This document shows, piece after piece, positions 24,601 through 38,800 of a stretch of DNA of 64,000 nt. A model generated the notes under the pieces. The model searched no databases and was not told the origin of the DNA. It saw only the letters and a program-made list of their open reading frames with translations. This DNA is from Rhexocercosporidium sp. MPI-PUGE-AT-0058 (Eukaryota; Ascomycota; Leotiomycetes; Helotiales). The stretch lies in assembly GCA_020746875.1 (NCBI GenBank), contig JAGTJL010000021.1, positions 1 through 64,000 on the forward strand. Direction: 5' to 3'. The translations under genes were made by a program, and so were the position numbers. Each line of letters starts with the position of its first letter. Within the stretch, counting starts at the first letter, position 1.

Positions 24601-27549
24601 TAAATTCTGCTTTTCTATAATATAAATTATAATCGATTTAATTTAATTAAATTATTTTATAAAGCTAAAACTTTCTTTGAGTTTCTTAGGGGCTTCTTTG
24701 GCTTTATAACGTATTAATAATTATTATATTTATAAGCTTTCGAGCTTATACGTCTAGCGTTAATAATATTAAATTATTCGAAAGGCAGCTATTATAAATA
24801 TATTATTTAACTCGACTGGGATATTAGTATTATTATTACGGAACGACTTATGAATATAATCGGAAGGTATTTATAAGCGTAAATAATATTCGAAGTGTTA
24901 AAGGGATTTTTCGTTATTTAAGAAAGAGCTTTTAATATTTTAATATATACTTTTATTATCGTGCCTTAATCTTCGTCTTTCTTATAAAATATAAAAAGTG
25001 CGTCTTCGCTATAATTTAGCGTTCGATAACGCTAAGCGACGAGTTATAAGAATTATAATAAAGAGTAATTAATGGTATTAGTTGTAGCGATTAAGTTATT
25101 TACTGAAAGAATAAATAACGATTCGATATTGATTTCGTTTCGCGTGAGTTAGCTTTTTAAGTATTTTAATAATAATTTTATCGTTCCGTATAACTTGTTT
25201 TATAAGCTCTTTAAGGTCTTTAAAGCTCTGTAAATTTCGCTTTTCGAGATTAAGTTTAAGCTGGTTTTTATTATTATTATATTAAATTATTATTAAAAGC
25301 TCGTCGTTTTTATAATAAATAAAGCGCTTTCGTTTATAAAATAGCTTAAGGCGATTAATTGCAAAAGTATCGCGAAAAAATATATTATTATTTTTTAATT
25401 CGTTTAGCTTATAATAGCTTTTTTTAAAGAAAGCCTTGTAAATTTTATAAGATTTTAGCTATCGAAAGTTAAGCTTTTTGCTTTTTAATATATCGATTTT
25501 TTAAATAAAATCGTATTTAAGAATTAAGTTTTTAATTTATAATAGCTTATTTTGAATATTCTTTTTTATATTAAAAGCTTTTTTTTTCCTTATTTATAGC
25601 GTATTTTTTAAAGCTTAGCTTCTTTTATATTATTATTTCGTATTTAATATTAAAGAGTTCGAATATAAATTAAATTATTAATACTTTTAATATCTTTTAA
25701 GAAAAAGTTTTTTTAAGTAAAGTAACGTGTTTTAATAAAAAGAATTAATTCTTTGTCGTAAATTATATAAAAAGGGATATAGCTTATAAGTTTATAAATT
25801 ATAATGCGGTTAGCGAATAGAACCGTTGGTAAGTTGCTTATTTAATTTCTTTTTATTTTAGAAAAAGCATTCTTAATAAGGCTATATCCTTACTCGATTA
25901 TATTATTAGCTTTCGCGTTATAAGTCGATATTTGAATTCGTTAAATTTCTATTTTATTTAATAAATTAACGACTTTACTTATGTTTTTTATATTTTTATT
26001 AATTATTAGCTTTTAAAACAGCCCGTATTAATAAATAATATCTTATTAAATGAAATTAGTAATACTTTTAGCTTCTTTTAAAGCAAGCGCCTTAGCTTCG
26101 ATTTAATCGCTTATATTATCCCGGGCGATAACGAAATACTTCTTCCCGTTCCGTATTAATATAAAAGTAATATTTAGCGTTTATTTTTCTATAAGTTTAT
26201 TTAAAATAGTTAAAATTATAAGTTCTTTTTATTATTTAGTATTACGTAATATATATTTATCGCATGTTTTAATAAATTCCGCGGAGTTTTTAAAACAGCT
26301 TTTTTAGAAATAGTATTAGAAGATGCGGTAATATGTGCTTTCTTTTTCTTTATGGCCGGAGCTATTATAATAGCTTCGCAAGATATATATCTTATCTTTA
26401 TTGATATTAATAACGAGTTTAATAAATGCGCTTTTTAATAAAAGTCTTTAAATACGTTAATTATAAACTTTATATAATAATACTTCTTTTTTAAATATAT
26501 AAAAAGCTTTTAAGTTTATATTTTTTAGAGTTTTAAACGTAATTAAGTAAGTAATTATCTTTTAGTAATACTTCTTATAATATTTTAAAAATATTAATAA
26601 GTCCGCTTCGCTTTCTTAATTTATACTCGAGTCGCTATTAAGTATTATTTAATCGTTCGACTTATTTCGTAATTCTTAGACTTTTTGCTTTATATTAATA
26701 AGGATATCGCGTCTTTAAGTTAGCTTAAGGTTATCGAAGGTCTTTAGCTCTTTTATTAAGTCTTCCGTATTCTCTGCTTTTACCGAGCAAATTCTAATTA
26801 TATTAAGTTTAATTAAGATTTAATTTTTATTATTATTATTTTCGGTATCTTTCTTAATATTTTTAAAGTATTTAAGTTTTCTTAAAAAAGTATTTACTAT
26901 TATATACGTAATACTTTTAATATAGCGCATTTCGAAGTCGAAAAGCTTAATTTAGGCGAGCTAATAAGTAAGTATCGTATTAAAGTAATCGTGAGCAGCT
27001 TCTTTAAATTAAATAATAAAAGTATTTACGTTAGTTTTTATAATAAAATAAACTTTTATAAGCTAGATTTTAAGCTTTTTAAGAATTAAGAGTATACTTT
27101 TATATTCTCTTTTTATAATATTATAATCTCGTTTTACTTTTATTTAAAAGCCGCTTTTATATTTTATTAATTTAAGCTTATTATTTTTCGGATTATATTA
27201 ATTAAAGAAACTACTTTATTTGACTTTATTAAAATTTATAGAAACGACGATTTCGTTAGCGCTCTTAAAGTAGTCGATTTTATAAAATATTAAGAAGGAA
27301 TATAAGATATCTTAAAAGGTTTTTATTATTTAATTATAAATTACGGGGTTTTATATGAATTTGATTTCTTTTTTAATAAAGTCATATAACGGCTCGGCTA
27401 ATAAACGAAAGTCTTTAATTTAAATACGGAAGTAAGTAATTAAATTTAAAAATCTTTTAATTTTTATAATATTCTTAGGTTCTTTTTATTTTTATATTTT
27501 AATTAAGTATATAATTAAAAGTTCTTTTTTTATAAGTTATATATATAAC

Positions 27550-28090
27550 TGACGACGTTTATATTATTGCGATAGAACTGCGATTTAAGGCTTATAATAG
27601 CTCTAGCGCGCTTAAGGCGTTTTAGCGTCTTATCGAGGTTAAGAAGGTATTTAAGGACGAATTAGCGAATTCTAAGCCGTACTTTCTTTTAATTATAATT
27701 TATATATAATTCTTTTACGTTAACGTCGTTTAAGAACGGTATTATAATAAAAAGTATAATATCTTTTAGTATTTTATTAATTATTCTTATAAATTAAGTA
27801 ATAAAATTTATAACTTCTTAAAGTAACGTCGTATTTCGGATTAATCTGATGCCAAGCACAAAGAAGGCCGTTATATCTCGGCTACTTTAATATAATACTT
27901 ATTAATTATAACTTAAATATAAGTTTATTAAGCTTACGATATAATATTTTATAAATTCTTCTAAAAATTCGTTAATAAAAGAAAATAAATTAGCGTCTTT
28001 TAAAGTAATTACGTTAAATATAATTACCGAGTTAATTAAGTAATACTTTCTTAATTCCTTTTTCTTAATTAAGAATTAAGCGTTATAATA
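27550..28090 (-). pseudogene. Gypsy reverse transcriptase remnant (element Q)
   Basis: Read on the minus strand, this is the counterpart of the block at 20,600-21,130 in P. It shows the conserved Lys-rich entry with a LINS segment at the upper end and the K-S-Q-F-C region at about 27,571-27,590. P and Q carry different sets of RIP changes, so each fills in positions that are unreadable in the other. Confidence 0.75.
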
Positions 28091-31000
28091 TAGCTCCTTA
28101 AAGAGTTCGAGAACTTTATAATTAAATCTATCTTCTATTATTTTCCTGACTTTAAGAATTAATACTTTAAGAAATAAAAAGTATAATACTTGCTAGGCTT
28201 CGTAATTTATTATTTTAATAATTATAAGTAGCGAAATATCTTTATAAAATTTCTTATATTTTATTTAATTAAATATAATAGCATTTTCTCGATTTAATAT
28301 AATTTCGTCGAAAAAGGCTTTTTCTTTTAATTATAATATATTTTTAATATTTAAAATAATAAGTCGCTTTTTTATAATCTTAGATTCGCGAGGAAAGCCG
28401 GCAAAATAAAAGAATAAAATATTTTAATAGTTTTTAATTTACTTTTAAAAAAAGTCCTTTTTTTTAAAGATTTTATATTAATTTTTATAGCTTTTAAGCG
28501 TATTTCTTATTTTATTTATTTAATTTATAAACTTAATCTTTTTATTTTTCGTCTTATATATAATATAAACTCGCGAAACTTATTTACGTTTTTTAAATAA
28601 AGACGTTATTAATAAAATATTATAATTTATAATAAATTAAAAGATAAGCTCGATTTTCTTAATTAATATAATATTAAATATACGTTCTTTACCGAAAGAA
28701 GCTTTAATAAAGTCTTTATAGAGGAGGTAATTATAAAAGTCCGTTTCTGGAATTATAAATTCTTACTTTATATATTCAATAAAAATATATAAAACGTCTT
28801 CGAAAGAGGAATTGCTTTTATTATTAAAGGTTTCTTTATCTTCTTTATAAAAAAGCTTATCTTCGAGCTTAAAGGAAGTATTCTTTAAAGAGTATTCGAC
28901 GGTATTAATTATAAAGCTTTAGTTATAGCCAGTTATTTATTTCTTAAGTTAGTTTCGGATTCTAAGTAATCTAATTCCGGATCTAATAATATTTTATTAG
29001 CTCGGCTCTTAAACTTCGCAGCTTCAATGCTTTTAGCGTACTTTATAAGTTTAATTACTTTAATAATAATAATTAATCGCGTAATCTTATTTTATAAGTT
29101 AGCGTAAACTAAACCGCTTTTCGCATTAAATAAGTATTTAAATAAAACGCGCGTAATCCAAAAGAATAAAAATCTAAGAATAATTTTAATATTTAAGATA
29201 TTTATAATATAAAACTTAATAAAAATAATGCAATTTTTTATTATAACCGAGACGTTATCCGTATATCTTAAAAATCGCGATTTTGCGCTTATAATACTCT
29301 TTAAGGCTATAAAGTCGTTTTTTATAATAAAGACTTTTAATTAAACGGTAATATTATAAGATATATAACTGACTTCTGCGCCGGAATTAAAAGTAACTCG
29401 GATATTATTAAATCTCGTCCTTTTAAGTATAATAATTATATATTTCGGCGTTAAAGAGTATTACTTATAACTCGGTCCTTAAAGTATATCGATTAAGTAA
29501 ATTTCAGCGGTTAATAATAAATCGATTTTAAGTTCTTTTTTTAAAATTATTACTTTTTAAAACGCTATTAAAATAATAGTTAAAATTATAAGTATTAAGT
29601 TAAAAAAAGGAATTAAGCTTAATAATAATTAGAAAATTAATTACTAAATTAGTATTTCTTATATTAAGAAAACTTAATACTTTTATTTCTTTTATTAAAC
29701 TTAAAGCTTATACGTAAGTTTAATTCGGAATATAATAAAGTAAATAATAACTCGTTATTCTTATTTAAGGAAAATACGTTTAAGCTATCGCGAAGCTTAT
29801 AATCCTTTTAATATAAAATCTAAAGTATTAGCTTAAAGTAATAAAAAGCGTTAAAATATAATATTATTCCTTTTTTAATTATAATCTTAAAAAGCTTTTA
29901 TATATTTTATAATTTTAATATTAATAGTAGCGATCTGGTCTTGAATTTCTTAATTAATAATCTTCGGTCGACTTATCTTTAATAAGTCGATTAAAATAAG
30001 GATTTCTTTTAAAATTAAGTTTTTAAAAAACTTTTTTTAAATAAAAAGCTTATTTAACGTATTATTTAACGTATAATTATTCCGCGATAGCGCCTGGTAT
30101 ACGCGAAGTCGGCTTAAAGTCGCTTTAATAATAATAGGTAAGTTATTTTTAGCGCGTTTTTAAATAATTTTTATAAAAAGTAATTTAATAATAATCGGTC
30201 CTTTTCGACTTACGGCTAAAGTAGCTTTTTTTAATTTCTTAAAAATAATATTCTTATTATTATTTCTTACGATAATTTAAATAAGTTTTACTTTAAATGC
30301 TTTAATTAAAAAGTTTACGTTTATAAGCTCTTAAAATCTAATAGTATTTTTAATTTCTTTACGAACTTTTAATCTTTTATAATTAGCTTAAGTTTTAAGA
30401 CGTTCTTAAAATAAAGTTCCGGTTATATATAGTTTAGCTCTTATTATTATTTTAAAAGCAGCGGTATTTTATTATCTTATTTTTATAAATATTATTTTAA
30501 AGTTATTATTTATTCCTTTTGAATTAAAAGTAATAAGTACGTTTTAAACGTTAATTAATCTTATTATATCGAAGAATTAAATAGCGAAGATATCTGAATA
30601 ATCTTAAGGCTCTTAATTTATTTTTAGTATTAGTTTTTTTAAAGCTGATTTCGGCATAATATTTTATTAAGTTAAAAAGGCTTTTTAAGCGTTCCGGAGC
30701 TTCTTTTAAACTGCTTCTTCTTTTCGCTTCGGGTTTAAGTTTCTTTTTATATTAATTATTTATAAAATAAGAACTTCTTTTTTTAATTTATCTTAAAGAA
30801 ATTAAATTACTTGAGCTTTTATTCCTTTTTTTTAAAGACTTATATAAATATAATTATTTTTATTTTTATAAATAATTTCTAAATTAAATTACTTTTTAAA
30901 CCCGTGATATTGATTTTAATATTTATAGAATCCTTAAGGTCTAATACCTGGAATCGGCTTATTAAAATAAAAGAAGTATCCGGTATTTGTATTATCTTTT

Positions 31001-33671
31001 ATATTAAAACGTCGATTATATTTAAAGTTTATTTTAGAATTTTAATAAAATACTTTAGCTTCTTTAAAGTATGCAATTAATTTATAAGTAAATAAAGCTT
31101 TAATTTCGGCTATTAATTTTAGATTCTTTCTTTTCTTTATAATAATATATAAAATATACAAGTTATTTAATCCTTTTGTAATTATATTAATATTCTGTTT
31201 TATAACTTAATTAATATCGCGAATTAGCCTCTCGATAGTAAGAATAACTTCTTTTCGAATATACTTTTCTTAATTTAGTCCAGGATAAAGCACTGAATTC
31301 TTCTTAAAAACGTCGTCGATCTCCTGAGCTAGAGAATTATCCTTATATCTTATAAGCTCGGGGCGAATTATAAGATTAAGCTTTTTAAATTATACCGCTA
31401 AAGAAGGAGTTTTATTATTACTCGACCTGAGTCGAAGACAGTCGGCTTAAGTAATTTATATAAATAATGCTTCTTTTTTAATTAAAGTATCGATTTCCCG
31501 CTCGACTCGGAATAAGTCTTTTATTCTTACGTATATTTTATTAAAAGATTATATATTTTTCGTATTAAAGGTATTATTATCTTTTATAAAAGTTCCGGCC
31601 TTTCGCTTTAAGTACTTAAGTAAAGCTATTAAAAACTTTATAATTATTTATCGCTTTATAATAATTTTTTTTATATATAAGCTCGATTAACTTCTTTAAA
31701 AGCTCGGAGAAATTATCGAGATTAAGATTTAAAAGTATTTTTTATAATATATTTAAAATTATTAAATATCTTCTTTAAGTTTTAAAAAGTATAACGATAT
31801 TATTTAAAATCGAACGTTTAATACTCTTTTATAACTTCTTTAATTAATTCTTAATAAGTATTATTAAGGAAGTCGGGGAGCTATTCGATATTTTGACTAA
31901 CTTCGAGAGTATAATAATCTACGATATATTATTTCTTTTCGGCGTTATCCGTAATGCCTCGAGCCGTAAAGAACTGCTTTAAGGTCTTAAAGAATTTAAT
32001 AATATTATTCCTGTTAAAGTATAAATAATTAAAAGTGCTTAAGGTTAGTATAACTTAAGCTACTATAAAATAAAGAGGTTTTTTAATAAAGTCCGTAGTA
32101 AGTCGTGCGGCTTGAGATATAAATTATTAAGACGCTGTATTATTAAAACTAGGTTTATAATAATAATTATTTAAAGCTTTATTTATTCCGTATAATACAG
32201 AAGTTTTAATAAATTTATATTATCTTAGCGTAAGTCGTATTAATTAAAAAGCTTAAGCAGAAGTAGCTTAAGCCTGAAGCAGTGCTGTATAGCTTATATT
32301 AGCGGGGTTAGGTTCCCCTTGCTTCGGAGGCGAATATAATATAGATTAAGGGTATATAAGCTAAGTGAGTATTATATAAGCCGGTAAAGCTTAAAGAGCG
32401 GCCTGAGCTTTTATATTAGAGCTTTTTGAATAGCTATTACTTTAATTATAATTAAATATATTTTATTGTAAGTTATTACCGTCGCTTTTATTTTTCTTTT
32501 TTCTTTTATTAATAATTAAAGTATTATTTATAAGTATTCCTAATAATTATAATAAAGTAAAACTAATAATTCCAGTAATATTAAGCTTTATTAAAGATTT
32601 AGTAAGTATAAAGGTAAAAGAGCTTGTAAAGCTTATAAAGCTAGTCTTAATAATAAAATAGTTTATAATCGGGGTCGCAGAGTTTCTTTAAGTTATAAAG
32701 AAGTTATTAATAAGTCGTTTAAGCTCCTTGCCCTTCGGGTTGCCGTTAAAGGTATTATTTTTAATATTGTTTTTAAATATAATTAATTTTTTTTAATAAA
32801 ATTAATAATTTATTAAAAAGTAAATGCGTTTAATATTATTAATAAAAGAGTAAAAGATATAATATATTATATTAAAAAAGGAAGAATATATAAGCTTAAG
32901 AAAATAAAAAAAATATATAAGTAAAATATTAAATTAAAGAGCTTGTAGCTTTAGGCTCTTCCTGAGGTAATAAAGCCCGAAAGACGCCGAAGTCTAGGCT
33001 TTTTATTTTTATAATAAACGAACGTATAAGTTTAAGCGAAATAAATAAATCTTATTAAATATTAAAGTTTTATTATTATTAAAGTTAATCTCGGCGTAAA
33101 ATAACTTAAGATTAAAATTAATTAAAAAAGCATAAAGTAAAATCCCGTATATTTTTCTATTAGGCTCCGTCTCGCTAGCTTAAAGTAGGCTTTTAGCGGA
33201 AAAAGAAGAAGAAAAGAGTAATAAATACGCTTATTAAAAATGCGGTTAACGTTAAAATTTGTCGGATTTATTTTAAATAATTTACTTTTTGTTTTTTAAA
33301 GTATTAAATATACTTTAATATTAATTAAAGCGCTTTTTAATAGCGTAATTCGGCTATTTTCGGTCCGATTTTTTTTAATATTAATATTTTACGTGTTAAA
33401 GCTAGTATTTTTAGTAATTTAAGTACTTTTATATTAAAAGTAAGTGGTTTTCTTTTAGACTTTTTATGCTTTTTGTTATATTATAAGAGATTGTCGAAGT
33501 GTCGTATTTAGTTTTATTTTAAAAGCTAAAAGATCTTTAAATAAATAAGTTTATATTAATTCGAGTACTTGTCGGTTTCGGTCCTTATAATTAATATAAA
33601 AAGCTTTTAAGCTTTTTTACGTATTTTACTTTAACTTTTCTTTTTATTTCTTACGTAAATTATTAAAATAT

Positions 33672-33951
33672 ATAAAAGGGAAAATATTAAGTATATAATA
33701 AGAAGGTAATAAAGCAAGTATCGGAAAGTAAATATAAGAAATATTTATTTAATAAATACTAAAAATATTATATATTTAAGGAATATAATTTATTAAAGAA
33801 AAGAAGAAGTATAATTTAAATAAAAAGGAAAAGTTATAATAATAAAAATTATTATTATCGTTTAAGGATATTGCTTTAAAAGCTATCTTAAATACAGTAA
33901 GATACAGCTCAATCACGTGACAAATAGGCCTCTAAGGTCAACCCCACCATA
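33672..33951 (-). repeat. 5' LTR of gypsy element Q (280 bp)
   Basis: It starts ATAAAAGGG and ends CCCCACCATA. The outer 60 bases are well preserved and include CACGTGAC and GGTCAACCCC. It precedes the target duplication ATATT. Confidence 0.86.
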
Positions 33952-34249
33952 ATATTTCTTTTTAATACTTTATAGAATCGATTACTTTAAGGGCGCTAGC
34001 GAAATTGTCGTTTTTATAAACTTTAGTAAAGTCGAATAAAGTGGTTTCCTTAATTAACGTGACCCGAAAAATAATAGGCTTAAATCGATAAGATATAAAA
34101 GCGGCTTTTAAATAAAAGTAAAATAAGATTACGACGCTATAAAAAGAGAATATAAAAGTATATTTTTAATCTTTAAAAAGCTTAAAATTTAACTTATAAG
34201 AGTTTATTTTATTATAAAGATTAACGTAAATACTCTTATTACTTAACTT

Positions 34250-35880
34250 AAAGGAGCTGCTTACGACTACCTTAATACGATGTTCACTCGCTAACTCGCT
34301 TAAATTAGGCTTTTCGACTTTAAAGTGCGCTATATTAAAAGCGCCACGTATATAGTAGTAAATACTCTCTTAAAGAGACTTAAATACTTTAAGAATATTA
34401 AAGAAAATATTAAAAATAATAATAATAAGGATTAAATTTTAATTAAGCTTAATACGGTTAAAATTTACTTAATAAAAGTAAAGAGCACGGAAGACTTAAT
34501 AAAAGAGTTAAAGACCTTCGATGACCTTAAGCTAACTTAAAGACGTAATATCTTTATTAATATAAAGCGAAAATTTTAAGAATTACGAAATAAGTCGAAT
34601 AATTAAATAATACTTAATAACGACTTAAGTATAAATTAAAAAAGTAAAATAGACTTATTAATATTTTTAAAATATTATAAGGAATATTATTAAAAAATAA
34701 TTACTTATTTAATTATACTTAAGATTTCGAAAAGTATAAACTTAAAAGCCTTTTATATATTTAAAAAAGAAGTATTATTATATAAAGTTTATAATTAACG
34801 TATTTAAAGACTTTTACTAAAAGGCGCACTTATTAAACTTATTATTAATATCGACAAAAATAAGGCATATATTTTATAAAGCTGCTATAATAGCTCCGGC
34901 TATAAAGAAAAGAAAAGTATATATTATTATATTTTTTAACGTTAATTTTAAAAGAGCTGTTTTAAGGATTTCGTAGAATTCGTTAAAATATGCGACAAAT
35001 ATATATTACGTAATATTAAGCGATAAAAAGAACTTATAATTTTAATTACTTTAAATAAACTTATAAAAAAATAGATATTAAATATTACTTTTATATTAAT
35101 ATAAAACGGAAAAAAGTATTTCGTTATTATTTAAGATAATATAAGCGGTTAAGTCGAAGCTAAAGCGCTTATTTTAAAAGAGGCTAAAAATATTATTAAT
35201 TTCATTTAATAAGATATTATTTACCGGCACGGGCTATTTTAAAAGCTAGTAATTTATAAAAGTATAAAGAATATAAGCGAAGTCGTTAATTTATTAAATA
35301 AAATAGAAATTCAACGAATTTAAATATCGGCTTATAACGCGAAAGTTAATAATATAATTAAGCGAGGATATAGCCTTATTAAAAAGGCCTTTTTTAAAAT
35401 AAGAGAAGATTAAATAAGCAGCTTATTAACGGTTTTATTTATTAATTATATTATAATTTATAAACTTATAAATTATATTCCTTTTTATATAATTTACGAC
35501 AAAGAATTAGTTTTCTTTATTAAAATATATTACTTTATTTAAAAAAGCTTTTTTTTAAAAGATATTAAGAGTATTAATAATTTAATTTATATTCGAGCTT
35601 TTTAATATTAATATAAAATAATAATATAAAAGAAGTTAAGCTTTAAAAGATACGTCGTAAATAAGAAGAAAAAAAAGCTTTTAATATAAAAAAGGATATT
35701 TAAAATAAGCTATTATAATTTAAAGACTTAATTCTTAAGTACGACTTTATTTAAGAAATTAATATATTAAAAAATAAAAAGCTTGATTTTCAGTGGCTAA
35801 AACCTTACGAAATTTATAAAGCCTTCCTTAAAAAGAGTTATTATAAGTTAAAAAAGTTAAAAGTCGATAATATATTTTTT
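34250..35880 (+). pseudogene. Gypsy RNase H end and integrase remnant (element P)
   Basis: At about 34,280-34,350 the plus strand reads a block ending QLAQIRLFDFKVRYIKSAT. This is the C-terminal RNase H region in which family members have H-x-x-G-x-x-N, and an A-D-x-L-S-R-like segment follows. Integrase follows at about 35,180-35,560, with LLNKIEIQRIQISAYNAKVN and later KREDQ-like residues that match the segment around the catalytic Asp and Glu. The pol C-terminus (GPY-type region, read as WLKPYEIYKAF) is near 35,790. All are interrupted by RIP-type stops. Confidence 0.68.
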
Positions 35881-38800
35881 TATAATACTTTTATAATTAA
35901 TTACTTTAAATTATTTTATAAATAAAAGCGCTTTATTTATTATAAAAATAATAAGCTTTTAGTAATAACTTAATATAATAATAATAAAGACTAGCTTAAA
36001 CTTAGTCTTAAAGAGCGAAATTTATAAAGCTTTAAAAACCTTAAAGAGTTTATAAAATAAGTTATATAAAACGATAAAATTATTATTAAAGTATTTAAAA
36101 AGCTAACTTACGCGAAATAAAGTTAATATTAAGTCGTTACTTATTCTTTTAATAAGTAGTTTAATCGCTACGATTAATATTATTAATTACTCCTTATTAT
36201 AATTCTTATAATTCGTCGCTTAACGTTATCGAACGCTAAATTATAACGAAGACGTACCTTTTATATTTTATAAGAAGGACGAAGATTAAGGTATAATAAG
36301 TAAAAATATATATTAAAATATTAAGGGCTCTTTTTTAAATAATAAAAAATCCCTTCAGTACTTCGAATATTATTTACGTTTATAAATACCTTTCGATCGC
36401 ATTTATAAGTCGTTCTGTAATAATAATATTAATATCTCAGTCGAGCTAAATAATATATTTACGGTAGCTGCCTTTTAAATAATTTAATACTACTAACGCT
36501 AAACGTATAAGCTCGAAAGCTTATAAATATAATAATTATTAATACTTTATAAAGTTAAAAAAGCCTTTAAAAAACTTAAAAAGAGTTTTAGCTTTATAAA
36601 ATAATTTAATTAAATTAAGTCGATTATAGCTTACGCTACAAAAGAATAAAATTTAATTAAGTACTTATTTCTTATTAAATCTTAAGAAGAGTTAAATAAT
36701 AAGTTAGACGAGGTTCCTTTAATAAGCCGTTTTAAAGCGTTAATAATCTTAATATATTAATAAGCTAAGCGCTAAAGACAATAACCCCCTGAAATATACT
36801 ACTAAAGTAAGCTTATATAATAAGTCCTTAAAAGTAATTAAAAACTAGAAATTCTTTTTTAATATTACTTAAATACTTTATAATAAAAAAGATTTACTTT
36901 AATTAAAATAGCTCTTAAAGTTATAATAAATAAGCTATTAATTTAAAACAAAGATATATAATAATTAAAAGATTACGCGTAATTAAACGACTTAAGATTT
37001 AAAAGAGTTTATAAAATTAAATAAATAATAAAGCGCGTGATAAGTTATAAGTTATTATAATAAAAATAAGCTATTATAATTGCTTTATATTAGTAATAAA
37101 GATTATTAAATTTATTATTAATAATATAAAAGATTTATTTAAATATTAATAACTTTAATATAACGTACTTAAAAACAGAGCTTAATATTCCGAGACCGTA
37201 ATAATTAAGCTAAAGACAGGCAGAGTAAGTACGGCTAATAAGTTATAAATTTCTAGCTTTTTTATATTTCCTTCACGCTTTTAACGTTTTATGTTATGAG
37301 TGCTTTATTTTTAATTAAATTATTAGTTTTTAGAAATTAACGATTAAGTTATTGCGAATTTAAAATTTAACGTAAAAGTTATTATTAAACTTTATAAGTT
37401 CTCTTAATTAACGGCTACTAAGTCTAAGCCCTTACGTTACTTAAGTATTAATAATAATAACTTAATTAAAAGTAAAATTATAAAATAATAAATTAAGTAT
37501 TATAACACGTTAAGCTTACCTTAAGCTATTTTAAGTAACGCATTAAAGTATTAAAGTAATAACGATTTTATTTTCTTAGAGTTTCGATTAATTAATTTTA
37601 AAATAATAAGATAAATATAATTACCTTATATAAAAGGAGATTTTAATTAATTTAAATTATACACTTCTTCTTTAGCCGTTTTAAAATCTTATTTATTAAA
37701 ATTTAAATATTATTATTATAATTCCGTCGTAATAATAACTTTATAAAAGACTTAAGCGAGTAAATAATGCTTTATTATAAATACTTAAGTTATTTATAAG
37801 TATTTTTCTAACTTTATCCTTATAAGACTGTTTTCTATTAAATAAATTAATTAGACTTTAGGTTAAAAGCTTTCTTTAATTAAATATTAGTCCTTAAACC
37901 TTTAAATTAAGAATATTAATCGATTAAGAAAGAGTATTATTACTTTTGCTTTTAAAATATATTTACTTTTTCTTTAAACTTAAAATTTAATTTAGCTTAT
38001 GTGAGAATAGGCGAGCCAATCAGGAATGAGGAAGCGCAGTAGGTAAGGACACGTGATCAAAGAGAGAGAATTACTTGCTTGCTTAAAGAGCTAGAAGAGC
38101 TCTACGGTAGTTATATACAAAATAATAGCTTCTTTAAAAGCTTCTACGACTACGTAACTGATTACGTAGCTTATATAAGCTACGTAATTAATACGAGCGT
38201 AATTTCCCGGAATACGAAAGTAATTTCCGGGCCGCGTAAGCAGTAGAAACTCCTTCGGCTATTCCAGGGTAGAATCGGCACGAGTTACCGAAGTGAAATC
38301 CAACAGCTTATACCGGCTTATAAAGGTATTTAGGGAATATTTTTATTACTTTTAAAATTATTATAAAGTTATATTAATATAAAATTCTTTAAAAAATAAT
38401 CATATTTTTAAATAAAAAAGAGTTATTTTAATAAAAACAGATTTCCGGAAAGCTCGACATTATCGGTTTAAAAGTTACTTATAATATAATTAATAAAAGC
38501 TTAAAATAAGTAATGAGGTTAAAAACACTTCTTATTTTAATAAGGAAATTAAAGTTACGCTTTTATTTTAAGTCTTTAAATTATATTAAAAATTATTAAG
38601 ATTTAAAAGTTAATAATATTAAATAAAAAGGAATTTACTTTTAGCTTTTTATCTCTTTTAATTAATTAATAATAAAAAGTAAATCGAAGGAAAGCGACAA
38701 TAAAGGCGGTTTAAAATAACTTATAATTTATTAAAGCTTTTATTTTATAATTTACCGTTAAAAAAAGAAAAAGACCGCGAAAAAGACTAAGTAACTTAAA

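Larger units (their letters stand above)
21373..33951 (-). mobile_element. Element Q: full-length gypsy copy inserted in P in inverted orientation
   Basis: Q is the same family as P and is about 12.6 kb long, with 280-bp LTRs at both ends. It lies on the minus strand. Its left end is ATGGAGGGGAAAAC and its right end is GGTCAACCCCACCATA. ATATT flanks it on both sides (21,368-21,372 and 33,952-33,956). The uninterrupted site inside Q itself (near 27,295, read in reverse) has one copy, so this is a genuine nested insertion. Reverse transcriptase reads on the minus strand from about 28,090 down to 27,550, and integrase is near 26,050-25,690. Its interior forms very long inverted repeats with P (27,295-33,671 against 8,288-21,372 without S; 21,653-27,295 against 33,952-39,862). 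Confidence 0.87.

Noticed and set aside
8008..33951. One giant DNA transposon with ~1.6-kb terminal inverted repeats
   Set aside because: The inverted ends are the 5' regions of two LTR elements in opposite orientation. LTR pairs, RT motifs and target duplications explain them better.
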